From Solea solea (taxonomy: Eukaryota; Chordata; Actinopteri; Pleuronectiformes; Soleidae), in the NCBI RefSeq assembly GCF_958295425.1, contig NC_081144.1, positions 1,716,501 to 1,780,500 of the forward strand: a DNA stretch of 64,000 nucleotides. The letters run 5' to 3'. The notes under the pieces are model-generated. The model searched no databases. It was not told the DNA's origin and worked only from the letters and a program-made list of their open reading frames with translations. Shown here piece by piece: positions 9,522 to 18,680 of this stretch; the stretch's first letter is position 1; every line of letters starts with the position of its first letter. Both the position numbers and the translations under genes were made by a program.

Positions 9522-12194
9522 TTACCAGATTTTGGAGGTAACAAATTTCCTCCACCATGACGAGGTCTTTGGTACCTTGGGCACCTTCTCCGTATGTTCG
9601 CAACACTCCTGTGGGGACTCAGATGTTGGATCAGACCTCATGTCCTCCATTTCCTCCTCCTCCTCCTCCTCCTCCTCCTCATTCACCTTGTCCTCCAAGG
9701 ACGAGCAGATTTGTATTCGGAGTTTGGGGGCTTCGTAACCATCAATGTTCCTTTTTGACAAGAACGTTACCATATCTTCATCCTCCTGGCTGCTTGCTCT
9801 TATTTTCTGGATGACCGCCACCTGGCTGTCTGGTTTCTCTGTACGGCGTTGATTCTTTGCCTGCAGTGAAAGGTCCTTTTTAGTGTCAGTCTGACAGTGA
9901 TCCATATCTGAATCTTTCTCATTCTCCTCCTGAAGTTGCTCCATATCTGAATCTTCCTCATTCTCCTCCTGAAGTTGCTCCATATCTGAATCTTCCTCAT
10001 TCTCTTCCTGAAGTTGCTCTGTATCTGAATCTTCCTCATTCTCTTCCTGAACTTGCTCCATATCTGAATCTTTCTCATTCTCCTCCTGAAGTTGCTCCAT
10101 ATCTGAATCTTCCTCATTCTCCTCCTGAATTTGCTCCATATATGAATCTTCCTCATTCTCTTCCTGAAGTTGCTCCATATCTGAATCTTGCTCAGACTCC
10201 TCCTGAAGTTGCTCCATATCTGCATCTTCCTCATTCTCTTCCTGAAGTTGCTCCATATCTGAATCTTCCTCATTCTCCTCCTGAAGTTGCTCTGTATCTG
10301 AATCTTCCTCATTCTCTTCCTGAACTTGCTCCATATCGGTTTCACCCTTATTCTCCTCCTGAAAAGTCTGACTTTTTAATGTGTCCTTCATCTTGATGGC
10401 TGGGACTTCAAGAATTTTGTTTTCCAGATGCTCCTTCTGTTTGAATATGTTTGTCCACTCCATGGTGTCAAAAGCAGTGTGTAAATGTGTGCACTGTGCG
10501 TTCATTTTGTAAGTCTCTCTTGCCTTCTGCAGTTCTTCCAGGAGCCTCTTCTCGTTTGCCTCCAGTATCGCTTGTTCATGCGAGGCTCTTTCCTTCTGCA
10601 GTTCTTCCAGGAGCCTCTTCTCGTTTGCCTCCAGTATCTCTTGTTCATGCGAGGCTCTTTCCTTCTGCAGTTCTTCCAGGAGCCTCTTCTCGTTTGCCTC
10701 CAGTATCTCTTGTTCATGCGAGGCTCTTTCCTTCTGCAGTTCTTCCAGGAACCTCTTCTCGTTTGCCTCCAGTATCTCTTGTTCATGCGAGGCTCTTTCC
10801 TTCTGCAGTTCTTCCAGGAGCCTCTTCTCGTTTGCCTCCAGTATCTCTTGTTCATGCGAGGCTCTTTCCTTCTGCAGTTCTTCCAGGAGCCTCTTCTCGT
10901 TTGCCTCCAGTATCTCTTGTTCATGCGAGGCTCTTTCCTTCTGCAGTTCTTCCAGGAACCTCTTCTCGTTTGCCTCCAGTATCTCTTGTTCATGCGAGGC
11001 TCTTTCCTTCTGCAGTTCTTCCAGGAGCCTCTTCTCGTTTGCCTCCAGTATCTCTTGTTCATGCGAGGCTCTTTCCTTCTGCAGTTCTTCCAGGAGCCTC
11101 TTCTCGTTTGCCTCCAGTATCCCTTGTTCATGCAAGGCTCTTTCCTTCTGCAGTTCTTCCAGGAGCCTCTCCTCATTTTCAATCGCCTTTACGATTCCTT
11201 GTTCACATGAGGTTCTTTCCTTCTGCAGTTCTTCTCTGAGCTTATCTTCACTCTTGTTAGCCTTCAGGATTTCTTGTTCACATGAGGCACTTCCCCCCTC
11301 CAGTTCTTCCTTGGGTCTCTCTTCATTTACCTTCAGTATTTCTTGTTCATGTGAGGTTCTTTCTTTTTGCAGTTCTTCTCTGAGCCTCCTCTCATTCTCC
11401 TTTGCCTTCGATATTTCTTGTTCACGCGAGGCTCTTTCCTTTTGTAGAAGACTACCCAGCTGTTTAACTTTTTCCAGCAGCAGCTTCATCTTTTCATCAC
11501 ACGCAATGAACATTTGCCTCAGCTTTTTCACTTCACCTCTAAGCTGCTCTTCACTCTCCTTCCCTCGTCCTTGGCACAGAACAAACTTCTGAAGTTCTTT
11601 CCTGAGCGCCTCCTCGCTCTTCTTTGCCGCCAGTAACTCTTGTTTGTGTGAGCATGTTTTCTTTTGGAGAAGGCTGTCCAGTTCTTCAATTTGGTTCATG
11701 TGCAGCCTAACCCTTTCATCAGACGTGATTAACATTTGCCTCAGCTTCTTCAGTTCACCTCTAAGCTGCTCCTCACTCTCGTTCGCCCCACGTTTGTCTT
11801 GTGCTTGCTGCAGAACATACTTATTCAGTTCTTTCTTTAGCCTCTCCTCATTCTTGTTCGCCTTTAGGATTTCTTGTTCACGTGAGGCTCTTTCACGCTG
11901 CACATGGATGCTCAGCTGACTTATTTGGTTCCTCTGCAGTCGCAACTTTTCATCAGATTCAATGAACATTTGTCTGAGCTTCTGCAGTTCACATCTGAGC
12001 TGCGCTTCCGTCTCCTTCACCCTGAGTTTTTCTTGGGCTTGCAAGACTTGTTCTTCCTTCAAAATATTTATCAGGCCTTTAGTTTTCCTCTGCAACTCCT
12101 CTTCTCCTAATTTAATAATCCATGGACGATAGACGTCCCGTGCAATGTTATTTTTTCTAACAGTCCCATGATTGTGCTTTAATTTAGCTTCCAT
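9522..12194 (-). CDS. Repeat-rich coiled-coil protein, 890 aa (trichohyalin/golgin-like, unidentified)
   Basis: Single open reading frame of 890 codons, very rich in Glu, Lys, Gln, Leu and Arg with heptad-like spacing, so a long coiled coil is expected. Seen in order: a short basic head (1-55); three diverged ~75-residue modules starting ETEAQLR/ESEEQLR (about 61, 139 and 213); nine 23-residue units of the type LEELQKERASHEQEILEANE (about 345-551); a linker; eleven acidic 13-residue units around EQLQEENEEDSDM (about 620-763); ten consecutive Glu (839-848); and a tail ending SSWWRKFVTSKIW. No signal peptide, membrane segment or catalytic motif is visible. The start is chosen because AAAACATGG is a good Kozak context and in-frame TAG and TAA lie immediately upstream. 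Two AATAAA signals follow the stop. Function is unknown; a structural or scaffolding role is inferred from composition only. A processed retrogene or lineage-specific family member is possible. Confidence 0.85.
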   Translation of the reverse strand: MEAKLKHNHGTVRKNNIARDVYRPWIIKLGEEELQRKTKGLINILKEEQVLQAQEKLRVKETEAQLRCELQKLRQMFIESDEKLRLQRNQISQLSIHVQRERASREQEILKANKNEERLKKELNKYVLQQAQDKRGANESEEQLRGELKKLRQMLITSDERVRLHMNQIEELDSLLQKKTCSHKQELLAAKKSEEALRKELQKFVLCQGRGKESEEQLRGEVKKLRQMFIACDEKMKLLLEKVKQLGSLLQKERASREQEISKAKENERRLREELQKERTSHEQEILKVNEERPKEELEGGSASCEQEILKANKSEDKLREELQKERTSCEQGIVKAIENEERLLEELQKERALHEQGILEANEKRLLEELQKERASHEQEILEANEKRLLEELQKERASHEQEILEANEKRFLEELQKERASHEQEILEANEKRLLEELQKERASHEQEILEANEKRLLEELQKERASHEQEILEANEKRFLEELQKERASHEQEILEANEKRLLEELQKERASHEQEILEANEKRLLEELQKERASHEQAILEANEKRLLEELQKARETYKMNAQCTHLHTAFDTMEWTNIFKQKEHLENKILEVPAIKMKDTLKSQTFQEENKGETDMEQVQEENEEDSDTEQLQEENEEDSDMEQLQEENEEDADMEQLQEESEQDSDMEQLQEENEEDSYMEQIQEENEEDSDMEQLQEENEKDSDMEQVQEENEEDSDTEQLQEENEEDSDMEQLQEENEEDSDMEQLQEENEKDSDMDHCQTDTKKDLSLQAKNQRRTEKPDSQVAVIQKIRASSQEDEDMVTFLSKRNIDGYEAPKLRIQICSSLEDKVNEEEEEEEEEEMEDMRSDPTSESPQECCEHTEKVPKVPKTSSWWRKFVTSKIW
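9651..9680 (-). repeat. In-frame (GAG)10, encoding ten Glu
   Basis: Pure trinucleotide run of ten codons within the C-terminal region of the coiled-coil gene, translated as a poly-glutamate tract. Confidence 0.9.
9906..10334 (-). repeat. 39-bp coding minisatellite, eleven tandem acidic units
   Basis: Eleven 39-bp units (13 codons) with a core like EQLQEENEEDSDM. Variant units (EQV...SDT followed by EQL...SDM) recur at units 1-2 and 8-9, which suggests a segmental duplication of about seven units. The segment is strongly acidic, in contrast to the mixed-charge coiled coil before it. Confidence 0.92.
10543..11163 (-). repeat. 69-bp coding minisatellite, nine tandem units
   Basis: Nine head-to-tail 69-bp units (23 codons each) inside the coiled-coil gene, almost identical at the DNA level. 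Most differ only at the codon giving LLEEL or FLEEL. The FLEEL variants (plus-strand AGGAACC at 10747 and 10954) lie exactly 207 bp apart, so the array appears to have grown by duplicating a three-unit block. A diverged tenth unit starts the linker on the 3' side, and looser relatives lie upstream in the gene. Confidence 0.95.
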
Positions 12195-12228
12195 GTTTTA
12201 CTATATTGTTTTCACTTTCGTCTGATCT

Positions 12229-12317
12229 CTGTAATTATATTTTTTATCAAATATTAGAAGCCGCTCCCCCCAAAAAAACAAACAAAAACAGTGAATCAGT
12301 TTTTCTTTGCCTCTTAC
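12229..12317 (-). other. Candidate 5' UTR intron of the coiled-coil gene
   Basis: On the minus strand a donor-like AGG|GTAAGAGG at 12318/12317 and an acceptor-like AATTACAG at 12229 bracket 89 bases. That is a typical length for a short teleost intron, and it ends 34 bases before the start codon. The pyrimidine tract is weak. An alternative donor-like CAGGTAGG lies about 12 bases further upstream. If real, the gene is not a simple intronless retrocopy. This is inferred from splice-site consensus only. Confidence 0.35.
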
Positions 12318-13659
12318 CCTCCTTCCTACCTGGATATTTCAAGGACATCAAAGGTAAGATTAGGAAGCGACAGAGACATTTTTAGAAGAAGAAGGACTTT
12401 GATCTACGAAGCTTTGAAGCTTTCTGTGCTAAAGAAGTGGGGAAGGGACTAAGGATGAGAATGAAGGGCAACTTCGAGCTATGATTTCAGACTTCAGAAT
12501 GTGATTGTGAACTTCAAACTGTGAAGGGCAACATTACACCTCTTTGTGTTCAGACAAGCGATACATCTAAAATGTCAAAGATCTTGAATTAGCAGTCAAA
12601 ATGGAAGTCCACAACAATAATGATAAACATTCCAATTATTATTAATGATAATAATAACACAATAATAGAAGTAGTGGTGGTGTACAAACAAAACAATCTG
12701 AAAAGATTAGATCAGTTCCATTCACTTTGTTCACAGAACTCTGGATTGCATTACAGAAATATGTGGTTAGAGTTCCACATAATAAAACGATAACATGTCA
12801 GTAAAGACTGTCCATGCAGAGCTCGTGTTGTCCTTGTGTCTGGTTTATGATTGTGTGCTGCTCTAATGGACCTTTTCCACTCGTACTCACACTGGTATTG
12901 ATAAGGCAGAGCTTACAGAAGCCACAGTATTTGCAGTCTTTGCAGGGTTGTGTTCTGAACACCACGTCTCTTCCACACAGAGAGGCTATTTTCTCAATTC
13001 ATCCCAGTGCCGTGTGTTGGTTTTCTGCTTGTTGCTAGGAAATGGGTGGAGTTTTGTGATGATGAATTCAATGTTGGTCACCAGGGGTCAGAAATGAGGA
13101 CTTTAGGGAAAAAACAATAGGACACACAACAGTGGTTTGGACAGAGAAATGGAAAACGGGACTGTCAAAACCCAGATGAGTTGCAACATCAAGCTGTCCC
13201 AAAGCTACATGTAGATACATGCTGTTGTTTTACATTGTCAACTTGGTACGAGAATGAGGAAATGGGACCGTCTAATTATATGGTTTGAGATTCTTATCTT
13301 CCTTGGCTGCGTCAGTTGACCTAGAACTACCCTGCAGCAGAGAAGAGGAACAACACAGGAGAGAATCAGTGAGTTCATGGGGCTGTTGAGAAAGATGGAG
13401 ACAAAGAGGAAATTCAGGTGAACGACAGGGAGAGATGGAGAAAAAAAAAGACGTGGGGGTCAATAGAAGGGGGGGGGGGGGGCAACCCTGCCTTTGAACT
13501 TTTCAATGTTGACTCTTTTCATCTCTTGAGTCACTGCAGTCGGTTTGCACCGGCTCTAAACACCCCCAGCTCCTCTGGTCAAGCATGCAGAGAGGGGCCA
13601 AGTCCCAGTTAGGGAACAGAGTCCGTAGATGCCCAGAGGCAACAAGTCTCCTTCATCAC

Positions 13660-13800
13660 AGCTTCTAGCAGACAAGGGCCCTGCATTAATCATGTGCAAT
13701 GTGATAGTCCCACCCTCCCCCCTGGATTTTGGCCTGGATACAGACTGTGACAGAGAGGCCTCTCTCTGAAGCAGCTTAGCACACCTGCACTGATGTCAGT
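13660..13800. promoter_or_regulatory. Candidate conserved noncoding element
   Basis: High-complexity, repeat-free stretch with homeodomain/POU-like TTAATCATGTGCAATG motifs and no open frame. The call rests on texture alone, so it is weak. Confidence 0.15.
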
Positions 13801-15349
13801 GGAGTAAGGTTCACAGTGGAAGAGAGGGCATGTTGCAAAAGCCTGTTTTATCCAGCATGTGGCTCGTCCGCTTGTTCACTTCACTGACCTTTCAAGTTCA
13901 GACCAGTCGCACTCGCCTGCAGCATTAACGCTAACTAGCCTGGTGACCTTCCAAGATCATGACAGCCACAATCATGAAAGACTGAGGAAACAGCTGGTGG
14001 TGCTTACTCAGTGACGGTTTGCTGCCAATATCTAAGAGATGGCAAAAAAATGTCAAATATGTGGAGTAAGAAAATGACATTATTATTATTATTAGAGACT
14101 GTCTTCCTCAGAAATACAAGAGAATTAGCCATTTCAATATTTGTGTCAACACAAAATGTTAACATTCAGGTGACTGACCCAAGAGGCAATGTACAGTATA
14201 TTTATGGATGGACGCACAAACAAAGACTGTTGGGCATTCATTCAATAATAATAACAATATACATCATATCCATAATTGCAATAAAACAAAGGGTCAATAT
14301 ACATGTTTACAATATATAATACACATGTTGTACATGTTTCTCTGACTAACAAGTGTTTCTCACTTTGTACCAAGAAGCAGGTTTAACCATTACATCAGTG
14401 TTGGTTCACTTCTCATCATGATAACTGACACTGAACCTCGAGCCTGAGCAGCTCAATTTGTGATAATAGATCAGATTTCTGCTGCTTTTGTCACTATAGA
14501 CACCAGCGTCCCTTATTATATAATATAAAGTCATCGTGGTTCTGGTGATTTAGATTTGATTATATAACTATTCAAATATAAAAACATTTAAAAGTGCAGT
14601 GGCACAAATGCATTGCACAGATTTATAATAGTACAATAGTGCAATGGTTTGGCAGTGTAACCCAGTGCGCGTGTTGAAGACATATCTCATAGTGAAGGCC
14701 CCTGAACTTTCCACTGCAACCATGAAGCTGAAAATGCTCCTCACCCTAAATGAAGAGATCACTCTATCCCAGGTCACAACCTTCTCCTGATGTTTTTTTA
14801 CCTAAACCCGAGCAAACAACCGTATCATTTTCACATTATCTTTCAACAGAGAGCTTTGTGCTGGACAGTGAAAACTAACTGGGACTTCCTGTTGACAAAG
14901 AGCGAAGCACTTTTGTGTGATTTTCTTGGGGGCATTAGCTCTTTCATCTCATCGGAAGGACTTGTTGCACAACACAAAGCATTAATGTTCTTAGAATTGC
15001 ATGAAGGAACAGACCTTTTGTAATGGCATTTCACTTTCATTCATGTTAATGGCAAGAAAAGCACAAGTGACGCAAATGTCATCATTGAAGGATCATTGCC
15101 ACCGGTTGTCCCTGTAAAGCATGACAGTGAGTCACATGAACGTTTTTACTTCCATGAGTGATGTTCCAAAATGTCTACAAACAGAAACAGAATATACATT
15201 CGACACTTAGAGGCAAATTACACATGGTAAGCTTGTTATGCCTGTTTATATATTTATAAAACCTGTGTGTGTAAATCATTTAGGTAATAAAGCACTCATT
15301 ATATTTGGCCTGACATCAAAAGTAAATTAAACAAAAAAAAATAAAGATG

Positions 15350-15525
15350 CTAGCAGGTTTTTTGGTTCTGCTTTGAAATAAATGCTAATGTATCCATAAT
15401 TATAACATGCTGATGCTCAGCAGGTAGGTTTTCCATGATCACAATCATAGTTCAGCTTGTTAGCGTGGTAACGTTTGCTAATTAGCATGTAGCTGAGGCT
15501 GCAGCAGAGGCTGATGCCCCACTAT
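15350..15525. repeat. Teleost dispersed repeat (GCTAA/CATGCTGATG type)
   Basis: The stretch with AACATGCTGATGCTCAGCAG, GTTCAGCTTGTTAGC and TTTGCTAATTAGCATGTAG matches a very common fish repeat rich in GCTAAC/GTTAGC words. It is diverged and no ends are visible. Confidence 0.6.
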
Positions 15526-15839
15526 GAGGGCAAACTGTGATTTGTAAATATGGGCTAACGTGAGTGGGGTTTACGTTAGCCTCCAGCTATCATTAAAACT
15601 CAAAAGGTGTTTAGCTTGTCCATTTAAAACTTGGCGGGGCCAACATGGGCGGGGCCCTGCTCCTGAAGTAAATCTAAAAAGCTTGTTCTGTGGTAATACA
15701 GTCTGGTCATTGTACACTGAAAAACAAACATCGGTGTACTCATTCTACTGGACAGTTTATTTTGCATTGTCCTGATCAGAAGTGAAATATTGTTGATGGA
15801 CATGTTTCTACTGTAAATCTGACCATGTTGTCATTGCAG

Positions 15840-16230
15840 GCTCTTGTTTTTGTTTGTTTATGTTTGATTTTCACTGATGTCGGTCATTTCCTGCCCTCCT
15901 GCCTGTCCATGTCTGCCCCACCTGTGCTGACTGCCACACCTGTGTCTTGTTAACCCTCCCTCTCTTGTGTATTTAAGCGACGTGTGTTAGTTAGTCTGTG
16001 ATTCAGCATCACCGCTGTCTTTTCTGTGAGTTCCAGCAGTTTTTCCTAAAGTTAGTTTTCTTGTGTATGTCCTAGTTTTGTTGTTATGGATTTCGATCTT
16101 TGTGAGCGATATTCTGACCGCGGACGTTTTAAACTCACCTGTGTTTTGACTTCTTACCTGTGTGGAGTGTTTTGGGGATTCTCGGGGCAAACTCTCGTGC
16201 CGGGGCCGCACTTGTTACCCTGCTGTGCCT
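15840..16230 (+). mobile_element. Possible solo-LTR-like fragment
   Basis: A CT-rich stretch leads into TGTGTATTTAAGCGACG, a TATA-like box, followed by a T-rich leader. This layout is reminiscent of fish LTR or LTR-derived repeats. No clear TG...CA ends or target duplication were found. A region with a similar TACTTAAGTCC layout occurs near 47540. Confidence 0.25.
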
Positions 16231-16965
16231 CCGTCCCTGCATGCAGCTAAGGCTGCCTTTCCCTGTAATGAAAGTGACACAGTGACATGATTCGGGCTGC
16301 GTGTTTGATTGAAACTATGACAAATGCAAGTTGTCCCTGAGCTTTGTCTCACAGCATTGTTTGAGTATGTAGGTTGGACACCTGACACTGCAGACTTCTA
16401 GTCATCTGCCGCAGACATGGAGCCCACAGGACATGCATAGGTGTGATATTTTATAGGCTTTTAGGACATGAAGCTGAGATAGTTTCTAGAGCTTTTGTCT
16501 TTGTGTGCCATGTGGATAATACATGAACAATAACTCAGAGCCTGATTCCCAGACAGTCTAGCCGTACCAGGAGGGTTAAAAAATCAAGAGCATTGTCCGG
16601 TATCAGAGTACAGTGTGTAACACTACAGGACATATTACGTGTTTCCAGGGGAGGATGATGTAATTATGTGGAATAAAGCTTCATGTTAGAAAGCTGGGTC
16701 AGTGAATCTGTGAAGATGTCTCACACTTGGGATAGAGCGTACTGTCACCTCAGGCTTGAGTCTGGTATAAAGGAAGTTCAATAAATGGCTATTGTATTGG
16801 CAAAGGTGGCCAGTGAGGTCTTCTTCTGTTTCAAGGTTCAGCATCCTGTGGATTCAAAGATGGTCTTCGACATATCTTTGTTGTAACAAGTGGTTATTTG
16901 AGATACTGTTGGATATTTTCTCTGTAAACTTTAACTTTAGAGATGTTAGTATGTATTAAAATAGC

Positions 16966-17150
16966 AAATGATCAGCAGTTTCTGAAATACTAAACCATAT
17001 CACATTCAAAGTCACACAAATCACCTTTCTCCTCCATTGTGATGCTTGGTTGACCATGTCTTCATGCCTGAATGCACTGGGCTGCTGCCAAGTGATTGCC
17101 TGATGACATTTCTGCATTAACAAGCAGTTGAACAGGCGTGTGTCCATTTA
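16966..17150 (-). mobile_element. Tc1/mariner-like transposon relic (5' part)
   Basis: Read on the minus strand, the order ATGGACACACGCCTGTTCAA, CTGCTTGTTAATGCA, CAATCAC, CATTCAGGCATGAAGACATG, GTGACTTTGAATGTGATATG, TATTTCAGAAACTGCTGATC follows the untranslated leader and transposase start of a fish Tc1-like family. The inside of the early transposase frame is missing between GATATGG and AGTATTTCAG, and the rest of the transposase is absent. The copy is dead. Confidence 0.75.
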
Positions 17151-18519
17151 AAAATTCAGTGGCTTTACCTGATAGGCTACCAAACATTCAACTATCTCTG
17201 ATTTTAGTAGTTTTCTACCTGGTATTGGTCCAAAAAAAAAACATAGATTGTTTTGCATCTGGCCAGCATCCCTTGCTCGCAGTTGTGTTGTAACCTGCAG
17301 CAACAGTATCGTAACAGTGTCAGTGTGAAGCCGTGTCAGCCAGTAAAAGCGTTTGGCCTTGATGTTGCCCTGGGTGAAGGATGCTCTTGTAAACCTTTTG
17401 GTGTGAAACCCACTTTGTGAGGTGTCGTAGCTTGTCCGTATATGTCTCCTTGACAAGTGATATGTGAGCATCACCTCACTAACCCACAGCTAACCTCCTT
17501 CTCGGTGAGGCATTGTGTTTTTTTTTGTTTTTTTTTTAGCATTGCTAGAGCACAGTCAATAAATATTAAAGTAAAAGCTAAAATATAGAAATGTGTTTTA
17601 TAAGTGGGCTGTAATTTATTGCCTGGTTCTGGTTTATTACGTGTGGTTGATAACATGAGACATCAGGTGCAGGAAGGACCATATGTTACTGTAGGATTTA
17701 GTAATCCTACATCCTTGATGATGTCCTGGGTCTGGCAGTGGGATGATGTGTGCGGGGTTGTTCTCGGGTTATCCGTATATGACAGCCAGAGTTAATTCAT
17801 GGCTCCTTGTAACGACCTGGCACCACCTTTAGCCTCCTGCAACCGTCTCCCCATCCATCTCCCTGCCTGGCACTTCTCATCTCAGCGGACTCCCCACTAA
17901 GGATTCCTGTGGGTGTGTGAAATATTTAAGTCTTTCTCCTTCTCTCTCATACACCAACAGTGAAAAATCCCAGTTTTTATTCCTCAAATCACTCTGCTAA
18001 TTTGATCTGCTTCATTTTTGGCAGCGTTGCTCATGCTCATGTCATTTTCGAAAGTGCATTCATGTTTTTAAGCTGACCTTAGTTTTTAGAGCGTGGTGCT
18101 TCATTTTATGCCATTTTATTGGTGCCTTCATATGTTCACAACGTTAAGTTTGAAGTAGGGACTGTTGTATGACATACAGAATAGTAACGACTCTAAGTAT
18201 CACTGAGTTCTATTGTGTTGATGTTGTTTCCAGCAAGTTCATGACATCACATTTCAGACCAACCACTGGCAAAGAAAATGAGGTTCTGTCAGGCTCAAAA
18301 AATCCTGATTATAGCTGCCAATTTAAATCTGAGAAACAATTCACTTTACATCTTCCTCTCTCTAAACCCCCCCTCTCTTATCTTGATGATAGAGATCCTC
18401 TGTCCACGATTCTCTCTTCACCGCACCTTCACCTCCCCATCCCCCCCCCACTCTTCTGTGAGAGCCTCTCTCTAATAACCACCCGGCATAAATCCTCCCC
18501 CAAGTTGGCCACAAATATC

Positions 18520-18680
18520 TTAGTTATGCTGATTTATAGGCGCAGACCGACCTGTCTGACTCGCAGAGAGGCCACTGTGCTGGAGCTTGTAGGCTGCATG
18601 AAGATGGGATTGATTTCTTAATGGCAGGTCTCTCCAAAGTAATAAGGTCGCCTTCATGAGGCACCGGGAGACTGAGAGAG
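18520..18680. promoter_or_regulatory. Candidate conserved noncoding element
   Basis: Repeat-free, balanced-composition stretch from GTTATGCTGATTTATAGG to the GGCACCGGGAG region, with no meaningful open frame. It resembles developmental enhancer sequence in texture only. Confidence 0.2.

Noticed and set aside
9906..11163. Regularly spaced repeats that could suggest a CRISPR array
   Set aside because: Units are contiguous with no variable spacers, in-frame within a long eukaryotic-type coding exon.
10451..11239. 262-codon plus-strand frame as a separate gene
   Set aside because: Entirely explained by the 69-bp repeat; almost no unique sequence and no independent signals.
17148..17474. 108-codon minus-strand frame next to the Tc1 relic as transposase
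   Set aside because: Its translation does not resemble a Tc1 transposase, and it lies upstream of where the transposase start would be.
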